This document shows, one piece after another, positions 1 through 5,956 of a DNA stretch of 8,316 bases (position 1 is the first letter of the stretch; each line of letters starts with the position of its first letter). The position numbers and the translations under genes are program-made. Source of the stretch: Flavobacteriaceae bacterium (lineage in GTDB: Bacteria > Bacteroidota > Bacteroidia > Flavobacteriales > Flavobacteriaceae); the NCBI GenBank assembly GCA_013214275.1, contig JABSPP010000060.1, forward strand, positions 1-8,316. Reading direction: 5' to 3'. Below the pieces are notes generated by a model. The model saw only the letters and a list, made by a program, of their open reading frames with translations. It was not told the origin of the DNA and ran no database searches.

Positions 1-1
1 G

Positions 2-37
2 ACTACGTGGAATTTCACAGCGAGATATAGTTTCTAA
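2..37 (+). CDS. C-terminal end of a probable outer-membrane beta-barrel protein (partial)
   Basis: The second plus-strand frame enters from the left edge and encodes TTWNFTARYSF before a TAA stop at 35-37. Alternating polar and hydrophobic/aromatic residues with a terminal phenylalanine are the known C-terminal signature of outer-membrane beta-barrels, such as TonB-dependent receptors, recognised by the BAM complex. A strong terminator follows 20 bp later, which fits a gene end here. Only 11 codons are visible, so the family cannot be named. The first frame also stops early (TAG at 28-30, ending DYVEFHSEI) and is the alternative. Confidence 0.5.
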   Translation, partial: TTWNFTARYSF

Positions 38-56
38 TAGTTTCCTAGAACTATTC

Positions 57-97
57 AAATACAAAACCACCTCATTTGAGGTGGTTTTTGTATTTTT
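57..97 (+). terminator. Strong intrinsic terminator
   Basis: A nearly perfect inverted repeat has arms at about 57-74 and 77-95. The core ACCACCTCA pairs with TGAGGTGGT, and A-rich and T-rich flanks extend the stem to about 17-18 bp with a single bulged T. The downstream arm runs into T-rich sequence (86-97). It should end plus-strand transcription of the gene entering from the left. The next start codon is only 20 bp beyond the hairpin. Confidence 0.85.
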
Positions 98-117
98 ACG
101 TCATTAAAATACAAAAT

Positions 118-480
118 ATGAAACCTTACATCGCGAGTTTTTTCAATGCTGTTATCTTAATCACTCTTGGGCTATGGGCGTATTTCACATCTGAAAATCC
201 TTCAATGACAGCTTTAATTCCAGTCTTCATTGGCGGTATTCTATTAGTCATGGTGCCAGGAGTAAAGAAAGAGGCAAAAATTCCTGCACACGTAGCTGTG
301 CTTCTCATTCTAGTCGTATTAATAGGTTTAATACCACCGTTGATGGGAGCCATAAAAAGAGGAAGTACTATCGGAATTACAAGGGTATCTGTGATGATTT
401 TCTCTACTGCTTTAGCTTTAATTACTTTTATAAGAAGTTTTATAGAAGTACGAAAAAGAAGAGAGCAAGAAGGGAAGTAG
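118..480 (+). CDS. Small conserved-type membrane protein, four predicted helices
   Basis: This 120-residue protein is almost entirely hydrophobic. Four likely membrane segments lie at about residues 6-22, 31-47, 56-74 and 86-106, followed by a strongly basic tail (VRKRREQEGK). Under the positive-inside rule the C-terminus should be cytoplasmic. I chose the ATG at 118. The frame is open further upstream to a TTG at 76, but that start would lie inside the terminator hairpin. No Shine-Dalgarno is visible, as is usual in Bacteroidota. I recognise no catalytic motif and assign no function. The PlsC-type acyltransferase follows 45 bp downstream on the same strand, so co-transcription is possible. 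No convincing promoter separates this gene from the terminator; TATTTTTA at 91-98 is one mismatch from the -7 consensus. Confidence 0.8.
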   Translation: MKPYIASFFNAVILITLGLWAYFTSENPSMTALIPVFIGGILLVMVPGVKKEAKIPAHVAVLLILVVLIGLIPPLMGAIKRGSTIGITRVSVMIFSTALALITFIRSFIEVRKRREQEGK

Positions 481-491
481 TTATCCAGTCT

Positions 492-524
492 ATCAAAAAT
501 TAGATTCTTTCAGAAACTTTTGAT
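492..524 (+). other. Imperfect hairpin just before the acyltransferase start
   Basis: ATCAAAA (492-498) is perfectly complementary to TTTTGAT (518-524), and inside it TTCT (505-508) can pair with AGAA (512-515). The structure ends one base before the ATG at 526 and lacks a T-tract after it, so it is not a classical terminator. It could reduce ribosome access to the start codon, or be chance in AT-rich DNA. Confidence 0.3.
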
Positions 525-525
525 A

Positions 526-1257
526 ATGAAGATCATAAGTTGTTTTTTCTCGTTTGTTTTTGCGGTTGTTTTCTATCTTATCTTACTTATCTTTCATGTT
601 ATCCAGTGGATAGCTCTAAAGTTTGGATACCAGTATCATAAAATCTCTGTTGATTGGCTCAACTGGTTCCTAATGAAATCTTTGCTTTTACTCGGAAATA
701 CGTTCACTTTTAAAAAGCATTACCCGATTCCAAGAGGGGTAAGCATTATTTTCATTTCAAACCATCAGAGTATGTTTGACATTCCTCCCATTATCTGGTA
801 CATGAGAAAATATCATCCCAAATTTGTTTCTAAAATTCAACTTGGAAGAGGAATTCCAAGTGTTTCTTTTAATCTTCGTCACGGGGGTGCAGCTTTAATC
901 AATAGAAAAGATCCAAAACAGTCATTATCAACTCTAGAAAATTTCGGTAAAACTATAGACAGAAACACTTGGTCGGCAGTGATTTTTCCAGAAGGGACTA
1001 GAAGTAGAAATGGTCAGCCTAAAAAATTTGCTTTAAATGGGTTGAAAATGATCATCAAAAACAACCCCGAAGCTTACATAGTCCCAGTTACAATTAATAA
1101 CTCTTGGAAAGTATTTAAATATGGTAAATTTCCTCTGGGAATGTTCAACAGCATTAAAATTGAAAGTTTTAAACCCATTCATCTGAGAGATACTGACACT
1201 AATGAAGCCTTACTCATTGCTGAGCAAATGATAAAAGAGAACATCAAACCAATCTAA
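526..1257 (+). CDS. plsC: 1-acyl-sn-glycerol-3-phosphate acyltransferase (PlsC family)
   Basis: This 243-residue protein carries the LPLAT/PlsC motifs. H80 and D85 in NHQSMFD form the catalytic HX4D motif, GGAALINR (120-127) is motif II, FPEGTRSR (154-161) is the glycerol-3-phosphate-binding motif III, and VPVTI (186-190) is motif IV. A hydrophobic N-terminal segment (about 5-30) should hold it in the inner membrane. The family transfers an acyl chain to the sn-2 position of lysophosphatidic acid, giving phosphatidic acid for phospholipid synthesis. Motif II has Asn where many PlsC proteins have Asp, a mild deviation. ATG at 526 is preferred to TTG at 520, because the TTG lies within the upstream inverted repeat. 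The 3' end overlaps the convergent nitrilase gene by 14 bp. A different acyl acceptor (for example an aminolipid) cannot be excluded. Confidence 0.9.
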   Translation: MKIISCFFSFVFAVVFYLILLIFHVIQWIALKFGYQYHKISVDWLNWFLMKSLLLLGNTFTFKKHYPIPRGVSIIFISNHQSMFDIPPIIWYMRKYHPKFVSKIQLGRGIPSVSFNLRHGGAALINRKDPKQSLSTLENFGKTIDRNTWSAVIFPEGTRSRNGQPKKFALNGLKMIIKNNPEAYIVPVTINNSWKVFKYGKFPLGMFNSIKIESFKPIHLRDTDTNEALLIAEQMIKENIKPI

Positions 1258-2023
1258 ACGTATCTCGATCATTTAAAAAATTGAGTTGCTTTCGAGCCTC
1301 ATATAGACTAGCCTTACTCAATTTACATTCAATAAAATCTTCACTTCCTTCTCTAGTATTTCCGATTGGTTTTCCCAAAAAATCATAAATAGCAGTATGT
1401 CCGATATATTCATGACCATTTTTGTCTTTACCTATTCTATTAACTCCCAGACAGTAACTCATATTTTCTATAGCGCGTGCCTGTAAGAGTACGTCCCATG
1501 CCAGAGTCCTAGGTTTGGGCCAGTTGGCCATATATAGAAGCACATCATAGTCATTCTTGTATCGTGACCAGACAGGAAATCTAAGATCATAACAAATTAG
1601 TGGTTGAATTTTCCATCCCTTATAATTCACTATCAATCTCTCTGTCCCAGAGGTATAATGTAGGTTTTCCCCTGCAAGACCAAAAGAATGTCTTTTGTCA
1701 TATGTTTCTATCATACCCTCAGGATGGACAAAAACAGCTCTATTAAAATAACGACCCTCCTCTTTAATGACTAAACTTCCAACTAAAGCGATATTGAGGG
1801 ATGTTGCCGTCAGAACCATCCACTCAACAGTCTCTCCGCTCATAGTTTCAGCAATTGATTGAGGATTCATAGAAAATCCTGTGGTAAACATTTCTGGAAG
1901 CACGACAAGATCGGTCTTTTCAGATAAACGATGTATGTGTTGTTTAAAAGATAAACGATTTTTATGAGGCTGTTCCCAAACGATATTGGCCTGAATAGCT
2001 GAGATAATAAGCTCTTTTTTCAC
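1244..2023 (-). CDS. yafV: Omega-amidase / nitrilase-family hydrolase (YafV type)
   Basis: This 259-residue carbon-nitrogen hydrolase has the complete nitrilase triad: E44 in LPEMFTTGF, K110 in YDKRHSF and C144 in ICYDLRFPVWSR. E119 (AGENLHY) matches the second conserved glutamate. The NWPKPR and ARAIENMSY segments and the C-terminal DTFRL match my recollection of E. coli YafV along its whole length. YafV/Nit2-type omega-amidases hydrolyse alpha-ketoglutaramate and alpha-ketosuccinamate to the oxo acid plus ammonia, clearing products of glutamine and methionine transamination. It has no signal peptide and should be cytosolic. The start is GTG at 2021-2023: a stop lies 15 bases upstream in frame, no other start lies between, and the first internal ATG falls after the catalytic Glu. 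It is separated from the Lrp gene by 179 bp and overlaps the acyltransferase gene end. Confidence 0.93.
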   Translation of the reverse strand: MKKELIISAIQANIVWEQPHKNRLSFKQHIHRLSEKTDLVVLPEMFTTGFSMNPQSIAETMSGETVEWMVLTATSLNIALVGSLVIKEEGRYFNRAVFVHPEGMIETYDKRHSFGLAGENLHYTSGTERLIVNYKGWKIQPLICYDLRFPVWSRYKNDYDVLLYMANWPKPRTLAWDVLLQARAIENMSYCLGVNRIGKDKNGHEYIGHTAIYDFLGKPIGNTREGSEDFIECKLSKASLYEARKQLNFLNDRDTFRLV

Positions 2024-2202
2024 CCGTTTAAATTTATACTAATTCTATACTAAGGATTACAACAAAACATGTAAGTACTTTTTTTAAATATTACAAAGAA
2101 TACAAAAACAGGTAGAGACGTAAATCACACTAAAAGTATTGTATAAAACTTACTTCTTGTAGATCCGACCCCGCATGATGATGTGCTTAACCACTATGTG
2201 GC
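2024..2202. other. Intergenic region between the Lrp gene and the nitrilase gene
   Basis: This 179-bp spacer has two parts. Bases 2024-2160 are very AT-rich and should hold the nitrilase promoter, but I found no exact TAnnTTTG with a suitably spaced TTG. Bases 2161-2202 are GC-richer and contain the structured element listed separately. No T-tract terminator for the Lrp gene is visible, so read-through into the nitrilase gene is possible. Confidence 0.5.
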
Positions 2203-2210
2203 TCAGATCT
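2161..2210. other. GC-richer structured element at the 3' end of the Lrp gene
   Basis: AGATC (2161-2165) pairs with GATCT (2206-2210) and encloses a compact hairpin, CCAC-TAT-GTGG (2191-2201). Composition is clearly richer in GC than the flanking spacer. The right end overlaps the last codons and stop of the Lrp gene. Read on the minus strand, the middle contains AGTGGTTAAGC, which resembles a tRNA D-loop, but I find no T-arm or acceptor stem. It has no T-tract, so it is not a standard terminator. Confidence 0.3.
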
Positions 2211-2670
2211 TAATCTGCCGACTGATTTGCTGGTCTAGTGAGATAAAGGTCTCAGTCCTAGAAACACCTTTGATCCTTTGAATATCGTGATTCAATAAAT
2301 ACATGAGGTCTTCATTGTTCTTACACAATATTTTGATGAAGATAGACCAGTCTCCTGTGGTATAGTGACACTCTACAACTTCAGGGATTCCCTTTAACTT
2401 TTTAATGGCTGAGGAATACAAACTCGCTGAATCTAAGAAGATCCCTACAAAAGCAGTAGTTGTATAACCCAACGCTTTGGGATTTAAGATGAGTCTGGAC
2501 CCAGCCATTAGCTGAGAATCTTCTAATTTTCGTAACCTTTGATGGATAGCAGCTCCTGAAATTCCTGCTTCACGAGCAATGCTTAAAATAGGAGTCCTAG
2601 CATTTTCCACAAGTCGTTTGATAATAATTTTATCAATACCATCTATTTTAATTCCACTAGGCATAAACAT
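2203..2670 (-). CDS. Lrp/AsnC family transcriptional regulator
   Basis: This 155-residue protein has an N-terminal winged helix-turn-helix (about residues 8-60). IDKIIIKRLVENARTP leads into IAREAGIS and the recognition helix AAIHQRLRKLED. A C-terminal RAM ligand-binding/oligomerisation domain follows (about 70-150; GIPEVVECHYTTGDWSIFIK). Lrp/AsnC proteins form dimers and octamers and respond to amino acids or related metabolites; the ligand here is unknown. The frame is open to a TTG at 2697, but ATG at 2670 (or 2664) gives the usual family length. Only 52 bp separate it from the accC stop, with no strong terminator or exact promoter, so it is probably at least partly co-transcribed with the fatty acid genes. 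The AAIHQRLRKLE helix resembles Bacteroidota Lrp homologues I recall, rather than E. coli Lrp itself. Confidence 0.9.
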   Translation of the reverse strand: MFMPSGIKIDGIDKIIIKRLVENARTPILSIAREAGISGAAIHQRLRKLEDSQLMAGSRLILNPKALGYTTTAFVGIFLDSASLYSSAIKKLKGIPEVVECHYTTGDWSIFIKILCKNNEDLMYLLNHDIQRIKGVSRTETFISLDQQISRQIKI

Positions 2671-2722
2671 GTTGTTTCTAATCAAAAAAGTGTTCAAGAT
2701 TTACAGAATGAAATACCAAGGC

Positions 2723-4066
2723 TTATTGGCTTTCCATTTCAAAGTCTTCCATAAATTTTGTTGTGTAGTTTCCTGCAATGTAATCAGGGTGATCCATTAA
2801 CTGCCTGTGAAACGGAACAGTTGTTTTAACACCTTCAACAATAAATTCATCAAGAGCCCTCTTCATTTTATTAATCGCCTCTTCTCTTGTCTGTGCGGTA
2901 ACAATTAATTTAGCAATCATGGAGTCGTAATTTGGAGGAATCATATATCCAGAGTAAACATGTGTATCTAGACGAACTCCGTGCCCACCTGGAGCATGAA
3001 AAGAAGTGACTTTCCCTGGTGATGGTCTAAAATCATTATACGGGTCTTCTGCATTAATCCTACACTCTATAGAATGTAATTTTGGAGTATAGTTTCTTCC
3101 AGAAATTGGAATACCAGCAGCAACCAAGATCTGTTCTCTGATCAAATCATAATTGATCACTTCCTCAGTGATAGGATGTTCTACCTGTATACGTGTATTC
3201 ATCTCCATGAAGTAAAAATTTCTATGCTTATCTACAAGAAATTCTACAGTTCCAGCTCCTTCGTATTTAATGTATTCAGCGGCTTTTACAGCGGCAACTC
3301 CCATGGCATCTCTTAGTTCGTCTGTCATAAAAGGAGATGGAGTTTCTTCTGTTAACTTTTGATGACGCCTTTGAATGGAACAGTCTCTTTCTGATAAATG
3401 ACATGCTTTTCCAAATGAGTCACCAATAACCTGAATCTCAATATGTCTCGGTTCTTCAATTAGTTTTTCCATGTACATGCCATCATTCCCGAATGCAGCT
3501 TTAGACTCCATTCTAGCAGAATCCCATGCATCTTTCAAATTTTCCTTTTTCCAAACAGCTCTCATCCCTTTACCTCCACCACCAGCGGTGGCTTTCAACA
3601 TCACTGGGAATCCCATTTCAGCAGCAATCTTTTCTGCTTCTTCATAAGAGTCAAGAATTCCTTCGGAACCTGGAATGCATGGAACATCAGCGGCAATCAT
3701 GGTAGCTTTAGCTGAGGCTTTATCTCCCATTTGATTAATCATCTCTGCTGTTGCTCCTATAAACTTAATTTCGTGCTCTTCACAAAGCTTTGAAAATTTA
3801 GCATTTTCAGAGAGAAAACCATATCCTGGATGAATAGCATCGGCGTTGGTAATCTCTGCTGCAGCGATAATATTAGACATTTTTAAATACGAATCTGTAC
3901 TCGGCGGAGGTCCAATGCATACTGCTTCATCTGCAAATTTCACATGCAAACTCTCTGCATCAGCAGTAGAATAGACTGCTACGGTTTTGATCCCCATTTC
4001 TTTACAAGTTCGAATGACCCTGAGAGCAATTTCACCTCTGTTGGCGATTAATATCTTCCTAAACAT
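2723..4066 (-). CDS. accC: Acetyl-CoA carboxylase, biotin carboxylase subunit
   Basis: This 447-residue protein matches the usual AccC length and begins with the family start MFRKILIANRGEIALRVIR. The ATP-grasp core includes K116 and K158, the glycine-rich loop AGGGGKGMR (161-169), H208, and the active-site DCSIQRRHQK segment (228-237). Metal ligands E275 and E288 are present, as is EMNTRIQVEHP (288-298) with N290, R292 and E296, and R336 in ECRINAEDP. It carboxylates biotin on AccB using ATP and bicarbonate, the first half of malonyl-CoA synthesis in the cytosol. The start is ATG at 4064-4066, 42 bp after the accB stop. The carboxyltransferase genes accA and accD are not in this window. The sequence is close to canonical AccC and the adjacent BCCP gene excludes pyruvate carboxylase or a propionyl-CoA carboxylase alpha chain as better choices. 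Confidence 0.97.
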   Translation of the reverse strand: MFRKILIANRGEIALRVIRTCKEMGIKTVAVYSTADAESLHVKFADEAVCIGPPPSTDSYLKMSNIIAAAEITNADAIHPGYGFLSENAKFSKLCEEHEIKFIGATAEMINQMGDKASAKATMIAADVPCIPGSEGILDSYEEAEKIAAEMGFPVMLKATAGGGGKGMRAVWKKENLKDAWDSARMESKAAFGNDGMYMEKLIEEPRHIEIQVIGDSFGKACHLSERDCSIQRRHQKLTEETPSPFMTDELRDAMGVAAVKAAEYIKYEGAGTVEFLVDKHRNFYFMEMNTRIQVEHPITEEVINYDLIREQILVAAGIPISGRNYTPKLHSIECRINAEDPYNDFRPSPGKVTSFHAPGGHGVRLDTHVYSGYMIPPNYDSMIAKLIVTAQTREEAINKMKRALDEFIVEGVKTTVPFHRQLMDHPDYIAGNYTTKFMEDFEMESQ

Positions 4067-4084
4067 AATTATGAAAATTAATGA

Positions 4085-4103
4085 AATCTAAAAAAACTAG
4101 ATT
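4085..4103 (-). other. Small hairpin between accB and accC
   Basis: In the 42-bp gap, AATCTA and TAGATT form a perfect 6-bp stem around a 7-base loop that is almost all T on the coding (minus) strand. It is AT-rich and therefore weak. It could act as an RNA processing or stability signal between the two cistrons, or be chance. Confidence 0.3.
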
Positions 4104-4108
4104 AAGAT

Positions 4109-4603
4109 TTATGATGGGTCAACTAAAAATAGTGGTTGGTCAAATTCTACAGGTGATGAATCATCCGCTAGAATTTTAACGATTTTACCTGAAACCTCTG
4201 CCTCTATTTCATTGAAGAGTTTCATTGCCTCAATGATACAGACAGTATCCCCTTGCTTAATTTCGCTCCCAACTTCCACAAAATTGGGTTTGTCGGGAGA
4301 GGGTTTTCTGTAAAAAGTACCGATAATTGGAGATTTGATGGTAATATATTTTGAAGAGTCTTCCTTATCAGTTTCAGAATGATCAGCATTAGCTTTGGGG
4401 GTAGCCACAGGGGCTGAAGCCATTGGGACTGCAGGTACAGCTTGTGGGACTGGGGTAACAGGTGCAGCTTGTACAATTGTAGTTTCTGTTTTAGAAGCAC
4501 CAGTTTTAATGGTAATCTTAACGTCTTCCATCTCTAGTTTTACTTCACTCGCGCCAGATTTTGCGACAAATTTGATAAGACCCTGAATTTCTTTAATGTC
4601 CAT
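4109..4603 (-). CDS. accB: Acetyl-CoA carboxylase, biotin carboxyl carrier protein
   Basis: This 164-residue protein has the three-part layout of BCCP. The N-terminal segment (1-40, MDIKEIQGLIKFVAKSG...) mediates contact with AccC in this family. A Pro/Ala/Val-rich flexible linker (about 44-72) follows, then a C-terminal biotinyl domain (about 85-163) with K128 in EAMKLFNEIEAE as the biotin attachment site. BirA biotinylates this lysine, and the arm carries carboxybiotin from AccC to the AccAD carboxyltransferase. ATG at 4601-4603 is chosen. The frame is open upstream to 4690, but that extension runs out of frame through the 3' end of fabH and shows no BCCP character. It lies 19 bp after fabH, consistent with one operon. 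A second open frame inside the linker region is a by-product of its repetitive composition. Confidence 0.96.
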   Translation of the reverse strand: MDIKEIQGLIKFVAKSGASEVKLEMEDVKITIKTGASKTETTIVQAAPVTPVPQAVPAVPMASAPVATPKANADHSETDKEDSSKYITIKSPIIGTFYRKPSPDKPNFVEVGSEIKQGDTVCIIEAMKLFNEIEAEVSGKIVKILADDSSPVEFDQPLFLVDPS

Positions 4604-4622
4604 ATGGTTAGTTTTTTGTTTG

Positions 4623-5627
4623 TTATTTTGAATTGTAAGCCCAAGTAAGATAAGATGCTCCCCAAGTAAAGCCCCCTCCAAATGCAGCAAAAATTAAACG
4701 ATCTCCCTTGTTAAGTTGATCTTCATAATCTGCCAGTAATAATGGTAATGTGGCAGAGGTTGTATTTCCATATTTGTGAATATTCATCATTACTTTTTCA
4801 CTTTCTAAGGCAATTCTGTTAGCGGTAGCTTCTATAATTCTTTTGTTTGCCTGATGAGGGACTAGCCAATCTACATCTTCTTTGGTTATATGATTTCTGG
4901 TTAACATTTTTTCAGCAACATCAGCCATATTAGAAACAGCAAACTTAAAAACCGTTCTCCCTTCTTGGTGGACAAAATGCTGTTTGTTTTTCACAGTTGT
5001 ATCAGAAGGAGGAAGGATAGAACCACCAGCCTCAATTTTTAAAAAATCTCTTCCATAACCATCGCTTTTCAGAAACTCATCTTGCATGCCATATCCCTCT
5101 TTGTTGGGCTCAAATAAAACTGCTCCTGCACCATCACCAAAGATAATACATGTGGCTCTGTCAGTATAGTCAATAATTGAAGACATTTTATCAGCACCTA
5201 CTAGCAATACCTTTTTGTACCTTCCTGATTCGATATAAGAAGTCGCTACAGACATACCATATAAAAAACTGGAGCAGGCAGCTTGAAGATCAAAAGCAAA
5301 TGCGTTCACTGCACCAATCTCTGTAGCAGTCTTAACAGCAGTTGAAGCAACAGGCATGTCGGGGGTAGCAGTAGCTACCAGCACCATGTCAATTTCTTCA
5401 GGATTAATATCAGCTTTTGAAATCAGGTTTTTTGCAGCTCTAATCGCCATGAATGAGGTTCCTTGTTCAGGTTCCTTTAAAATTCTGCGTTCTTTAATCC
5501 CTGTCCTTGTTGTAATCCACTCATCACTAGTGTCTACAAGGGATTCTAACTCTTTATTTGTTAGTATGTAATCAGGAACGTATTTCCCAACTGCTGTAAT
5601 TGCCGCCGTGATCTTTGCCGTAGTCAT
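4623..5627 (-). CDS. fabH: Beta-ketoacyl-ACP synthase III (FabH)
   Basis: This 334-residue thiolase-fold enzyme has the full KAS III triad: C118 in QAACSSF, H258 in VPHQAN and N288 in YGNTTSA. DTSDEWITTRTGI (32-44) and the C-terminal FGGGFTWGA (316-324) are also diagnostic. It condenses an acyl-CoA primer with malonyl-ACP to start each fatty acid chain; in organisms with branched lipids FabH selects branched primers, but specificity cannot be read here. ATG at 5625-5627 is preferred to the TTG two codons upstream. It follows rpmF after 134 bp and precedes accB by 19 bp, so the enzyme using malonyl-ACP sits beside the genes for malonyl-CoA supply. Many Bacteroidota carry more than one fabH; the housekeeping copy is the likely one in this context. 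Confidence 0.96.
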   Translation of the reverse strand: MTTAKITAAITAVGKYVPDYILTNKELESLVDTSDEWITTRTGIKERRILKEPEQGTSFMAIRAAKNLISKADINPEEIDMVLVATATPDMPVASTAVKTATEIGAVNAFAFDLQAACSSFLYGMSVATSYIESGRYKKVLLVGADKMSSIIDYTDRATCIIFGDGAGAVLFEPNKEGYGMQDEFLKSDGYGRDFLKIEAGGSILPPSDTTVKNKQHFVHQEGRTVFKFAVSNMADVAEKMLTRNHITKEDVDWLVPHQANKRIIEATANRIALESEKVMMNIHKYGNTTSATLPLLLADYEDQLNKGDRLIFAAFGGGFTWGASYLTWAYNSK

Positions 5628-5692
5628 ACGCAATTATAAAAATAATTATAGTTGTTTTTTACCCCCATTATAACTAGTTGACTAAAGTAATA

Positions 5693-5722
5693 AAAAGATA
5701 CGGAATGTAGGGTTTTTACCAA
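5693..5722 (-). promoter_or_regulatory. Candidate internal promoter for fabH-accB-accC
   Basis: On the minus strand, TTG (5720-5722) is followed after 19 bp by TATCTTTT (5693-5700), one mismatch from the Bacteroidota -7 consensus TAnnTTTG. The 19-bp spacing is within the known range. Transcription from here would give a leader of about 60 bases before fabH. That leader contains an 8-bp palindrome, AACTAGTT (5672-5679). The motif is weaker than the one upstream of yceD. Confidence 0.45.
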
Positions 5723-5741
5723 AAATACCCAGCATTACATT
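5704..5741 (-). promoter_or_regulatory. Nested hairpin in the rpmF-fabH spacer
   Basis: Three nested complementary arms occur: TACATT/AATGTA (5736-5741 with 5704-5709), CCC/GGG (5728-5730 with 5710-5712) and AAAAA/TTTTT (5721-5725 with 5713-5717). They close on a 3-base loop with two bulges on one side, 14 base pairs in all. In mRNA from the yceD promoter it would fold between rpmF and fabH, followed by a T-rich stretch, and could act as a partial terminator or processing site. It overlaps the -33 element of the candidate internal promoter. Confidence 0.45.
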
Positions 5742-5761
5742 GATAAAGAAATACTAAAAAT

Positions 5762-5956
5762 CTAGACTTCTTTAGCAGTAGCATCCAGTACAATCTGACC
5801 TCTGTAATATAATTTTCCTTCGTGCCAGTGTGCTCTGTGATACAAATGAGCTTCACCAGTAGTGGGATCTACAGCAATCTGAGGCATTGAAGCCTTATAA
5901 TGTGTTCTTCTCTTATCTCTCCTAGTTTTGGATATTTTTCTCTTAGGATGTGCCAT
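5762..5956 (-). CDS. rpmF: 50S ribosomal protein L32 (cysteine-free form)
   Basis: This 64-residue protein starts with the L32 signature MAHPKRKISKTRRDKRRTHY and ends in the HLYHRAHWHEGKLYYRGQ segment. It is a small basic component of the large ribosomal subunit. The four zinc-ribbon cysteines of the other L32 form are absent (there is no Cys in the protein), so it should not bind zinc; both forms are known within Bacteroidota. Its start overlaps the end of yceD by 14 bp, which suggests translational coupling, and the pairing of a DUF177 gene with rpmF is one of the most conserved gene neighbourhoods in bacteria. A 134-bp spacer with a hairpin and possible promoter separates it from fabH, which may let ribosomal and lipid genes be expressed at different levels. 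Confidence 0.97.
   Translation of the reverse strand: MAHPKRKISKTRRDKRRTHYKASMPQIAVDPTTGEAHLYHRAHWHEGKLYYRGQIVLDATAKEV

Noticed and set aside
76..117. TTG start adding 14 residues to the small membrane protein
   Set aside because: The TTG sits in the loop of the terminator hairpin, and the ATG at 118 gives a better membrane protein N-terminus.
126..353. Minus-strand 75-residue frame
   Set aside because: It is antisense to the small membrane protein gene, with no promoter or protein-like features.
2161..2210. A functional tRNA gene
   Set aside because: Only a D-loop-like string is present; there is no T-arm with GGTTCGA-type loop, no matching acceptor stem and no anticodon arm.
2579..2800. 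Plus-strand 73-residue frame across the Lrp and accC ends
   Set aside because: It is antisense to two well-supported genes and has no recognisable domain.
4222..4500. Leucine/glutamine-rich 92-residue minus-strand frame
   Set aside because: It lies wholly inside accB in another frame; its odd composition is a by-product of the Pro/Ala linker codons.
4395..4586. Plus-strand frame rich in Gly, Ala and Thr
   Set aside because: It is the antisense shadow of the accB linker and has no independent support.
4604..4690. N-terminal extension of accB by 29 residues
   Set aside because: It runs out of frame through the 3' end of fabH, has no BCCP-like sequence, and the internal ATG at 4603 gives the standard family start.
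5356..5571. Plus-strand 71-residue frame
   Set aside because: It is antisense to fabH, whose catalytic motifs fix the coding strand.
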